The notes below the pieces were generated by a model. The model saw nothing but the letters and a program-made list of their open reading frames with translations. It did not search any database and was not told the origin of the DNA. DNA of 64,000 nt from positions 7,738,001-7,802,000 of the forward strand of contig OY727099.1 in the NCBI GenBank assembly GCA_963402885.1. Reading direction: 5' to 3'. This DNA comes from Antedon bifida (lineage: Eukaryota; Echinodermata; Crinoidea; Comatulida; Antedonidae). Below are positions 46,722 to 58,700 of the stretch, piece by piece (position 1 is the first letter of the stretch; the number at the start of each line of letters is the position of its first letter). A program made the translations under genes and the position numbers.

Positions 46722-49700
46722 CTGCAAAACACAAGATAGGAAACGTCAAAATTAAGATATCAGTTTTAATTTTATGAAGCTCAATCTTACAAATTTTAAT
46801 CAATCGAACAATATTACATCAATATTCAAAGTTACCTCTTTTTGTCTAAAAGCTTCTCAATAATCTGTGACTCTTTTTCAGCATCTGGTACGGCTTCTTC
46901 AATATCCAAGATATCTGAGTGACCATTCTTATGAGCAATGACTCCATTCGTGGCAATGACTCCATTCGTGGCAATTACTCCATTTGTTGCAATGACTCCA
47001 TTTGGAGTTTTGTGTGAAGTCTTGTTTACTTCTTTGACCTCAAGATCTTTAAGTTTCTGTTCTTTTAATGCTCGTCTGTATTCATTGGGAAAGACCTATA
47101 CAATAAATAAATAAAATAAAGAAAATAAAATAAATAAAGAAATGGGTCCTCCTAAATACCAATAGGACTTGGTAGGGCTTGGTATTTAGGAGGACCCTAA
47201 GAAATGGACAATTAAAACTGAGCTAGTCTAAAAAACTCAAAATTCAGTACTTCAGTCTAATGATGGGACACACCTATTCAGGAGACATCCTTACTTTTCA
47301 AAACAATCGAGGGGAAATATAAATGTTTTAACACTACAGCTGTTGCATATATACAGAATGATAGCACCCTCTAGGCGAGGCAGTGGCAATATGGCGGATA
47401 ATGTTGTAGAGAACATAATGTACGCAATGTTATCATGAATAAAAGATCTGTTAATATCAAGGTTAATCATTGTCTTGTGAAGTCTTTGACCCTGAAAAAG
47501 CAATACATAAAACAGTGTCATGTAATGTAGAGCTAACAGCTAACTCTTATTAAGGGGACACCGTCTTGGGTCACAAAAAGTATCCCCTTATTAGGAGTTC
47601 TACTATATTTAAACTTGCCTTTACAAATGATTTAAGAGTGTTCTTCCAATTGGCAAGTATGCGACTAGCTACTTCACTACCAGTCTGATGCTCAAACTCT
47701 TTTATATGCTTGTGTAAGAATGTAACATCAACATCCTTCACAATTGGTTCTAAGATTACTGAATCCTTATTGCACATTTTGTGGAAAGATCCCATTCTAT
47801 AAAAGAAAAATACTAACGATTAAAGCATATCACTACAAGTGAGTGGCCAAGCGGTTTAAAGACAGTGGAACAAGGGTTCAAGCCTCACTCGCTCCATGGT
47901 AGAACGAGTCTTTTCGGATAAGGTGACTATAAACCATAGGTCCAGTGTACACATCTGGCTCATTTTAGCTTTAAAGAACCTAGTATATATATTTCGAGAG
48001 TATGCACACAGCCACTGTCACAGACAGACATGTATCATAACTCATCAAGAGTGCCCCTTGATTGAAAAAAAAATAATAAAATAATGTATGTATATAGAAA
48101 TCAGTTACTTATTTTGTAAAAGAATTTGACCACTTACTTGTCATATACATAAGCAATACCTCCAGACATACCAGCGGCAAAGTTTCTACCCGTCTGGCCT
48201 AAGATTATCACCCTTCCACTTGTCATATACTCACATCCATGGTCACCAACACCCTGTTGGATTATAAGGCAATGTCAGAAAACAGATTTGTTTTTTAAGT
48301 CAGAATCAAACATGGGTGAAAAAACATAAAGATGTAGGCCTATAGTATATTGTTCTCCAAAAACATGAACAATAAAGATTAATAAAATGTTTACGGCTTA
48401 CTTTGGCTTGAATCTAACCACTAGCCATCAGCGTAAGATCGGTGGTCTAGAGGTATGAACGGCAGGCTAGTTATCTGGAGGTCGTGGTTCGAGTCCCACC
48501 CGAGAATTAATTCCACTAGTATTCTCAAATGTACTTAGTATAAAGTAGGGCAAAAACATCTGACCAATTTGTTTTACCTCGCAAACTGCTATTGCTCCAG
48601 AGTTTCTGACACAAAATCTTTCTGCTGTGATTCCACGGAAATAGGCTATGCCACCGGTGGCACCGTACAAGCAGACATTCCCAACAAGAATATTCTCCTC
48701 TGATTTGAAATCGGGGCTCATGTCTTTTGGTGGATAGATAGTTACACAACCACCGGACAACCCCTACAAAATAAACATGTCATAATGATTATATACGGAG
48801 TATGGAAAGGGCATACAATATTAAAGACCCCTTCCCTGCAATTTTGGACGTTTTTTGGAAAATAATACATACATTCCTTGTCCTAAATGTACGTTTTATG
48901 GTAAATTATGATAAAAAGTGAGAAACAATGCACTACCTAAGTAGCTCGCGGCGATCGACCTCTCGTGGACGGTAGGCCTAGCCTAGCTAGGCTTAGTTTT
49001 GTAGGCCTAGCTGGTAAACATCGGTAACGTACGAACACCGTACGCTAGCTATATACCTAGCCTGACGTTGTATAGTTGCTGCATTAATTGTCTTTCTATT
49101 TTTGCCAGACTCTGTTGATACAAATTGGGGAAAATCCGGTATTTTCGCTGAAAAGTTAGGAGTCTTCCTTTTGTTTTGGCCTCACGATCGATCGAAAAGT
49201 GGGCGAATTACAGGTGAAAAACAAAAATATCAATCCGCGCGCAATGCATTTTGGGATTTATAGCGGGCCGCTATAATTATTAGAATCGACTTATTTTTAA
49301 CCGTTTAAAGACGAAAAAAGTTATCGCAATAGGACCATATAGTATTATTTTTACATTAAATATAGTTTGTGATCTTAAATTAGATCTAAAAAACGTAGGG
49401 AAGGGGGCTTTAAATTATTAATAATAATCTCAATTATTTCGATAAACATATGATATTCGATGGGCCGCTAATAAATCATAGGAAACTCAAAGACCATTTT
49501 TTAAGCAAACCTCAATACAATTCAACTTACTTTCCCTACATAGTCATTGGCATCTCCTTCCAATTCAACTTTGACCCCAGCTGCCAAGAATGCACAGAAA
49601 CTTTGACCTGCATGACCTTTCAACTTTAACTCAATCGAATTATTAGGTAAACCCTTTTCTCCATATTTTCTAATACAGTACAAAAGAAAATTAGTTAGGA

Positions 49701-52700
49701 AAATTAAATAACATGAAAATAGTGGCACTATAGTTTGGTGGCCTGCCTTTAATTACCAAAATCAAAGGTTCAATTCCACAAAACCGGACTTTCCCGATGG
49801 TCAAAAATAGCAGCATTATCCAAGAGTCAAAACAAAACTAGTTTAGAAGCAGCAGTTTACAACATCCTGTTACTGACGTGTTTGCGGTTGGGTGTGACGA
49901 AAATAAAACTTGTAAAATCCCACAGTACATATTAAAAAGCTTTTGATTGGCGATGGCCTTGGACCTAGGAACTGGTTACGTAATGTTAATTTATTGAGTG
50001 TATACGGATATATTGTTACGTGTTTCCATACTCGATTCCTCAAACATTCCTAAAGCTCTGTCTACACTATCAAACTAGTTTGACCAAAAAAGTGTGATGT
50101 GCCCAAATATGGTAGTGATATGCTTAAATATGGTAGTGATATGACATCATCATGTCCATATATGGCCACATCACATTTTTTTTAACATAAAGTTTGATAG
50201 TGTAGACAGAGCATACGTCCAGATGATGATACAATGTTTGTAGGTCATAGGTCAAATCGTTTCTCATTGAATTAATAAACAGAAAGAAAGAATAAACATA
50301 CTTTGATATTAGATAACTTAGTGTGGTACCAAATGTTCTGTCTTGATTGGTTATAGCCAGTGACATTTGAAGATTATTAGACTTGCCATCTATTACGTCT
50401 TGAGAAGCTTTTATTAACTCATTATCCTGTTAAAACCAATATAAAATAAACAATTATACAGCAGAATCAATAGATGTTCAGTAGAACACAATTAACAAAT
50501 ACAGTCCTCTCTGGTTCGATTTAAATAAATAACCTGATGCGGACAGGGTCAGTACCATAACATTCTGCCTTTAGCTAAGACTGAATATAAAAAATGTAGC
50601 TTTGCATGCAAAGGAACTTAAATGGAACAATCTTTGTGTTGACATTCACTCATCTACGACCCTACATAAACTTCAATAAAAATGTTGAAATATATATTTA
50701 AATACTGTACATAACATGTTAAAGAATTGTTGAAATTGTATTTTGTATGTGCATGGCCCCAGGGAAAAACAAAAACATGTGTTGATCTGGGCTTCCATGG
50801 TTAAAAATAGAGTTGAATTGAATTGTTTAAAAGATTTGAACGAACGAAGATTCACACAACATTTGACCAAACAATAGTGGAGGCGCTTGCTGAACAAGAG
50901 GCTGTTGTCAATGTATGACAGAAATATTGCATCAAATTAACTTACCAATCTTTTCTGCAGACTGAAATCCTGTGCTACACACCCACCCACAATGGAAACT
51001 CCTGCTCGCATATCCTTGGCGTTCTTCAATATTCCGTCAAATTCCAAAAGTTTCGCTTTTGAGTTGATTGGCCTGCTAGACACTTTTAGCATATCTGATC
51101 GACCAATCATATCTTGGAAGGAGTAAAAACCCATCTTGGCCATATATTGCCGAATTTCTTCAGCAACCATAAATAGGTAATTAATGACATGTTCTGGCGC
51201 TCCTTTAAATTTCTTTCGCAACTCAGGGTCCTGTAAAATAACGTTACAAACAAATGCATACTTTCTTTACTAAATTTCCACTATATTTCAAATACTAAAA
51301 GTTATATTTCACCATTTTAATAGTTTAATATCTTGGATCATAAAAAGCTCACCTGTGTTGCTACGCCAACAGGACATGTGTTAAGATGACACTTTCTCAT
51401 CATTGTGCAGCCAAGCGTGATGAGAGGTGCAGTGGAAAATGCAAACTCATCTGCACCAAGAAGAGCACCAATAACGACATCACGTCCTGTAATTTGAAAA
51501 AAAAAAGGACAGATTATAACATAATTTATGCTTTTATATATTGATGATTTCTAATTAGTATGATGTAATATCTAATCCCTAAATATTCTAACCTACCTGT
51601 TCTCAATTGACCATCAGTCTGCACAACCACTCTGGAACGGAGGTTGTTGAGGACAAGTGTTTGGTGGGTTTCAGCTAGGCCTAGCTCCCAGGGTAGGCCA
51701 GCGTGCTTGATTCCTGTCCATGTACTGGCCCCAGTGCCTCCATCGTGACCAGAGATTGTGATGTGCTCAGCTTTGCCCTAGAGCATATTAAGAAAAAAAT
51801 TATTGAATTGGACAAATTAAAACCTCTGTAGCATATCTAATTTATTTGTACTGAGACTAATTGAAAATACTATCTATACCAGCAATATCGAAACAACCGC
51901 AAATGGGAAATATATTACCTTGAAGTTGACCCACAGGAAAATGTCAACCTACCTTAGCAACACCAGCCGCTACAATGCCAACTCCGACCTCTGACACTAG
52001 CTTGACACTGATCCTAGCATCTGGGTTTGAGCATTTCAGGTCATAGATTACCTGGGCTAGATCTTCAATGGAGTAGATGTCATGATGAGGTGGTGGAGAG
52101 ATTAAGCCCACCCCTGGGACAGAGTGACGGGTCTCTGCAATTTGTTCAGTTACCTACAAAGTAAAAACAGTAACAGTTAATTTGCAGAAAACAGAAATTC
52201 TTTTAAATTTGAACAATTCAAATAGGTACAATTGAATCAGGTCACAAAAAATACATACCTTGTAGGCCGGTAGCTCACCCCCTTCGCCTGGCTTAGCCCC
52301 CTGAGCCATCTTAATTTGGAGATCATCAGAATTGGCTAAGTATGCACTTGTGACACCAAATCGACCAGAGGCTATCTGTTTGATTGCTGATCGAATATCT
52401 TTATCTTTGTATCGGTTCTCATTTTCTCCTCCTTCGCCAGTATTACTTTTCCCACCGATTCTGGAATTGAAACCAAAAAACGTCAATCAGTGGTCGAGTA
52501 GTTTAAATTAAAGACGCACTTATTCTAACTCAGGTTTATAAAAAATAACGAACCTGTTCATAGCAACAGCAAGTGTTTGGTGAGTTTCTAGGGAGAGACT
52601 TCCAAAGCTCATGGCGCCAGTTGCAAATCTCTTCACAATACTGGACGCCTCTTCTACCAATGATAAGTCCAACGGTTCGTCTGCTTCGACGATGTCAAGT

Positions 52701-55700
52701 TGACCACGCAGAGTGCAAGCTTTGATCTATAAAATGATATATATAATTATTACTTTATAATAATAGGCGCAGTACATACAAAAAAAGACACTATTGGAAA
52801 AATGGTGCCCTGAAGGAGAAATTTAAATAAAATCAGATGAATAATTATATGTAATTAAAATCAATATATTAACTTACTGATTCAAATTGAGATTCGCTAA
52901 ACTTATCGTATGCCGATTGACTTTTATTGCGAGCAGCATCTTGGAGATTAGCAATGCTGACTGGATCGTTGACATGCTTCTCACCCCCTTGACGCCAATG
53001 GTATATTCCAGTGTCCAGGATGTTCCCACCATCACATTCTCGATCGGAGTAGGCTAAGGCATGCCTTTGAAGAGTCTGAAATGAAATACTGCTACATGAA
53101 TAAAAATTCACATATTACATATTTCTTACAGTTTTTCATAAGTTTATACAATGATATAATAGACAAAATGAATGTGTTTTTACCTCTTCAGCTAAAACAT
53201 CAAATGTTACGCCACCAATCCTAGAAGCAGATCCAGTAAAACACTTGTCAACTACATCCTGCCCAAGACCAAGAGCTTCAAAGATTTGAGCCCCCTAGAT
53301 AAAATATATTGTAAAGTATATAAGAATCATTTGCAAGGTTACTTGATATTCTGATTCCTTAAACCGTAAAGATCTGTCTACACTATCAAACTTATGTGAC
53401 AAAAAAATGTGATGTGCCCATATATGGACACAATGATGTCATATCACTACCATATTTAAGCATATCATTACCATATTTGGACACATCACACTTTTTTTGT
53501 CAAAATAGTTTGATAGTGTAGACATAGCTTAACAGAAAAATCTATTTTATCATAGGGGTGTTTAACCAAACACACTAGAGTGAGTATACAACAAAAAGCT
53601 ATTAAAATACCTTGTAGCTCTGAAGAGTTGAAATCCCCATCTTTGCCATTACTTTCCGGATCCCGTATGTAGTGGCAGCCGAGAACTGCTTGAAAATCTG
53701 TTCATCTGTGGGTGCTGGGTCGAGTAGTCCTTCGTTCCGCAGCATCATAACACTTTCATAGATCAGGTAGGGGCATATAGCATCTGCCCCGTACCCTAGT
53801 AACAAACACATGTGGTGGATCTCTCTTGTTTCACCGGATTCAATAATCAGACCAACTTTCATGCGTTGTCTTGTCTTGATCAAATGGTGGTGTACAGCTC
53901 CTAAGGCCAGCATGGAGCTACAAAGAATGACATGGAATTTAAAGCTATTTTTATTTCTTCATTCAAGACAAAACATCCCAGACTTAACTGAGTGGTAGTG
54001 CAGAACTATTGGACAGAGGAAAATGGAAAAAGAGGCTAGCTCCACTGAAAATGTGTATGCCTCCCTGTGAGCTGAAGTAAGTAACTATTTCATGCAATAT
54101 GCTCTCTAGTTCTAAACCAGCTTTTAAATGTACATGAATTTATTTATGTTGGGTGAGGTGAGAAGGCAACATTTATTTATTTTTAGAAATAAACTGAATA
54201 CCTGACATGAACTCTTTCCTTGCCTGCTTTTCTATCAGACAACACAAGTAAAGTGTAGCCTTCATCAACAGCCTCTGATGCATTGCTACAGATTCGATCC
54301 AAGGCTGGCACTAGTCCATCACAACCATCAATTACTGGATATGTCATATCAATTGTCTTTGTCTGTTATTATAAACAATTGTAAGATACAAAGAAAAAAC
54401 AATACAAAGAGGCTATAAGGAAGCTTTTCATGGTGGATGAAAGGTGACAGGTGGAAAACGTAAATGTATGTAGTGACAGACGAGGTAACCCAGCTTACGC
54501 TCTGTCTACACTATGGGCCTGTTTCTGCTGCAACTGCTCAAAATACGGTATAAAAATACGGTATAAAATACGGTATTTTTTATACCGTATTTTTCAGTAC
54601 TCCGTTTCTGCTAACAATACTTCTTGGGTGGTCGTGTTAAATTTCATCCTTTTTACCCAAATTGCCATTCATTTATTTGGTCGATAATTAAAAGTCGCAA
54701 TAAAGGAAGTTTTACGCCTCACTTTCAACAGGCTAGCCCTAGTGATAGAGATGTTGTGAGAGCACAGAAAATATCGTAATGGGGACAAGTAATTCGTTCC
54801 CTCCCCGAGTTATTGTCTTTTGCAATGTTGTACTGCTTTCACAGGCTCTTCAGCTTTGAGTTTACTTGCTTTGGAGACAAGTCTATTCCGTACTCCTGCT
54901 TAATTTTTTTAGAAATGTCTTTATAAATGTGGTTGTCCCTTTTATTACCTTTTAGTTGGCCGGACATTTAACTTCCCCTCTTTCCCCACACCCCTTTTCC
55001 CCACACAGATTTATATAGTAAATACTGTGACGTCTTCGCTCCACATTTTTGCCGAATATATCTATACACGTGTGTAAAACAGCTCACAGCGACAGAAAAT
55101 AAAAACACGATGTCGACCTCATGTCGCAGGTCAAAAAATATACGGTATTTTTTATTGGCAGCAGAAAGGGGTACAAAAAATACGGTATAAATTTGTAAAT
55201 ACCGTATTTTATCCACAAATTTTGTGGGGAAAATACGGTATACAAAATACGGTATTTTTTTTATGAGCGCAGTTTCTGCTGCCAAAAAAATACGGTATAA
55301 ATACGGTATGTGATATATCCATATATGGATATGATGATGTCATATCACTACCATATTTAGGTATATCACTACCATATTTGGGCACATCATACTTTTTGTC
55401 AAACCAGTTTGATGGTGTAGACAGAGCGTAAGCTGGGTTACCTCGTCTGTCACTACACAGTACAAATACATTCATATGCCTACCTTCCATCCTTTATGGC
55501 TGGTTGATTTGAGAACATGAAGGTCTTGCAGAGAAATGACTGGCTTTGGGAGGTACAACCGTCTACACTGCAAAGAACATGGCTCTAAGATGTTTGCTTC
55601 TGGTCCAATAGCACATTCCTACAATAAAGGAACAAATATGGATTTTAATTGAATTAAAGAAGTTACATATATATCGGTATGTATTTCCGTACTCGATTCC

Positions 55701-58700
55701 TCAAAACATTTCTAAAGCTCTGTCTACACTATCAAACTATTTTGAGAGAAAAAAAATGATGTGCCCAAATATGGTAGTGATATGCCCAAATATGGTAGTG
55801 ATATGACATCATTATGCCCATATATGGGCACATCACAATTTGTTATTTGATAGTGTAGACAGAGCTTTAGAGTTATAAAATGTGATAAAATTCAATGAAC
55901 TTACCAGTGACATAACGATAGATTCCCTGATTGGGTCAATAGGTGGGTTGGTAACCTGCGCAAATAGTTGCTTAAAATACTCAAACACCAGAGGGTTACG
56001 TTGAGACAGGCAGGCAAGGGGTGCATCATTGCCCATTGATCCTAGTGGTTCTTTCCTGAAAATATTAAAATATCATGGTTTATAATCTTCTTCTTTTCTT
56101 ATATATTTAGGCAAATTGCGAAGGATAACCATAAGCAAATTCATTCACTATCCTTCTTAAAGGTGGCAATCCTGTTCACAAGACAAACATATACACAAGA
56201 TGCTCTACATAAACAAAGTCTTATGGAGTGGAGTTATAAATTATCATTATCATTGGAAAAATCCTGACACTGAACACTTGAACCCAGGACCCTTGGATTG
56301 GTAGCCAAGCATCATAACCATAAGCCACAACTCCATTCATGATTCAACATAAATTTTCTAAGTAGAATATAGAAGAAGTAGGATAAAATAACCAAAAAAT
56401 GAGGCTTATTAACATTCCACTTACAAGAAGATTAATCACGATCACTTACTTGTTGATAAACATAGGGACAACTAGCATATGTATCTGTTCTACTGTGTAG
56501 CCAAACAAAGGTAGTCGGTGGTCAGTGGTCACTGATTTGGTCAAGAGGCTTGAATCTGCTTGAAATTTATTATCATTGGCTTTATACAGGTCTTCCATAG
56601 TGATCACCTGAAAAAAAAAGAAACATTCTAAATATTATTTTCTTAAACAATTGTCAAAGATGAGATGGTACGGCCACATTACAAGATCATCTGGACTTGC
56701 AAAATCTATCATGCGAGAAACTGTATCAAAGAATGGACAAAGCTGACTCATAATAAGACACTGAGGATGGCGGAGGACAGGGCCACATGGAGGAGAGTTG
56801 TTTAATCATCTACTGTGCCCCGACAGCCCCTAATCGGCTAAGTTCAAATCTCAATATCAAACAAGATATTCAAAATGTTTAACAACTTTAACAAAAGGTA
56901 CGTTGTTTTAAATGTACACATACCTCTTTTTGTAGCCAAGAGCCTACAGGTCTTATGCATACATACCTCTTTTTGTAGCCAAGAGCCTACAGGTCTTATG
57001 CATACATACCTCTTTTTGTAGCCAAGAGCCTACAGGTCTAGACTCTGATATAGTTTTCTTTAGCTCTTCATCTTGAGTAAATTCAGCCAAACATGTATCC
57101 ACTAGCAACATACGTCCGGGTTTCAAACGCCCCTACACAAATATTTTAATAGATAATTTTTTTAATCAATCGATCCTACAAATTAGACCATTTCTTTAAA
57201 TTAGAGTTTGGTTTTAAAAAGGCAGTTGGGATGGCTTAAGAACACTCACCTCATTTTAAAATGCAAAATCAAATGTAATTACCTTCTGTGATATTTCTTC
57301 ATGAGGTATATCGATGACGCCAACTTCGCTGCTCATGTACATAACACCAGACTTGGTGAGGTAATATCGTGATGGTCTTAGGCCGTTACGATCCAAGATG
57401 GCGCCAACATAACGTCCATCAGAGAAGGTAAACAAGGCTATCAATAAAAGTTATAAAGTTATATCATTTTTTTAAAAACTTTAGTTACTTTAAAGTTACT
57501 TTAAATTAATATACATGAATTCAATCTTTATCTTGATGGAATTTTGTATTTTAAAAACAACCTAATTTCTTCGAAAAATGTTTTCATCTGGTTTTTATAT
57601 TAACTATCTGTATATAATTCTTTACGTTAAAACATTCATGAATACGTATGTGTTGTAAACAAGTCGAAACGTCACACACTTACGTATTCATGAATGGTTA
57701 AATGTAAAGAATACGGGTAACCTAATGTCATTCTACATTTTAAATATTTTTTTGATTATACAGCAGACCTTTATATGAACAGATTATTATCAATTTCCTG
57801 TTTACCTGGTCCATCCCATGGCTCCATAGAGAAAGAGGCCCATCGGTAGAAATCTTTCTTATGTTTGGGCATCAACTGGTCCTGCTGCCAGGCCTCTGGG
57901 ACCATTGTCATCACAGCCTACAAAACAATACATTTTACAATACTTTATGCCAGCAAGCTAGCATGTTACTAAATATCAGTGAGAATTGAACATTCAGTAA
58001 AAGGTGAAATCATTAGTTTAATAAGGTGTCATTATTTGTTTTATCCAAGTAAATATTCATAAAACAAGAAATATATCTTTTTCACTTTAAGTCGAATCAC
58101 ACTGTTTTTAAAATAATATTCTTAAAATATGTCCATAAAAAAACTTTACAGCACAGTGGCTTAGGAGGAAATTTTACTTAGGTTATTACCTCTGGTAGTG
58201 TTCGGCACCCAGCCATGATAAGAAATTCTAGCACATTATCAAACTGGCCCGAGTCTGACTGTCCTTCTTCAACTACCGGATACAATGCTTTGAGATCCTC
58301 ACCAAATAACGAACTGCTCATGATGCCCTCACGAGCCTTCATCAGGTTTACATTACCACGTAGAGTGTTGATCTCGCCATTGTGTGCTAGATATCTGAAC
58401 AAAATTGTAAGTAGTAGTTAGTTTTCTAATTGTAAATTCTCTTTAAAAAAAGGTTTCAAGTTCACAACATCACAAATTAGAGTAAATATAAAATCTAGTT
58501 ATCTACAAATTTGAAATCTTACCTTTGTGGATGAGCTCGGCTCCAACTTGGGAAAGTATTGGTAGAGAATCTGTTGTGAACGAGGGCAAAATGGGTAACA
58601 AAATCATCATTTGACAAATCTTTGTAGTAACCAAATAGCTGAGATGTGGTCAATTGACCCTGCAAGAGAATAATCAAATAATATAAATAATAAATGGTTA

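Larger units (their letters stand above)
47619..50426 (-). other. Glutamate synthase: GXGXG (large-subunit C-terminal) domain
   Basis: Exons 50302-50426, 49531-49669, 48578-48763, 48138-48253 and 47619-47796 code residues about 1205-1452. Motifs typical of the right-handed beta helix are [47 protein letters not shown] and [18 protein letters not shown]. The domain is structural. Confidence 0.93.
52878..56607 (-). other. Glutamate synthase: central domain
   Basis: Exons 56450-56607, 55905-56055, 55484-55618, 54202-54362, 53611-53917, 53184-53294 and 52878-53075 code residues about 406-812. Typical blocks are [64 protein letters not shown] and [19 protein letters not shown]. Confidence 0.93.

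Noticed and set aside
48438..48500. Functional tRNA gene
   Set aside because: A and B boxes are present, but the acceptor stem is not complementary and no clean cloverleaf could be drawn; more likely a SINE head.
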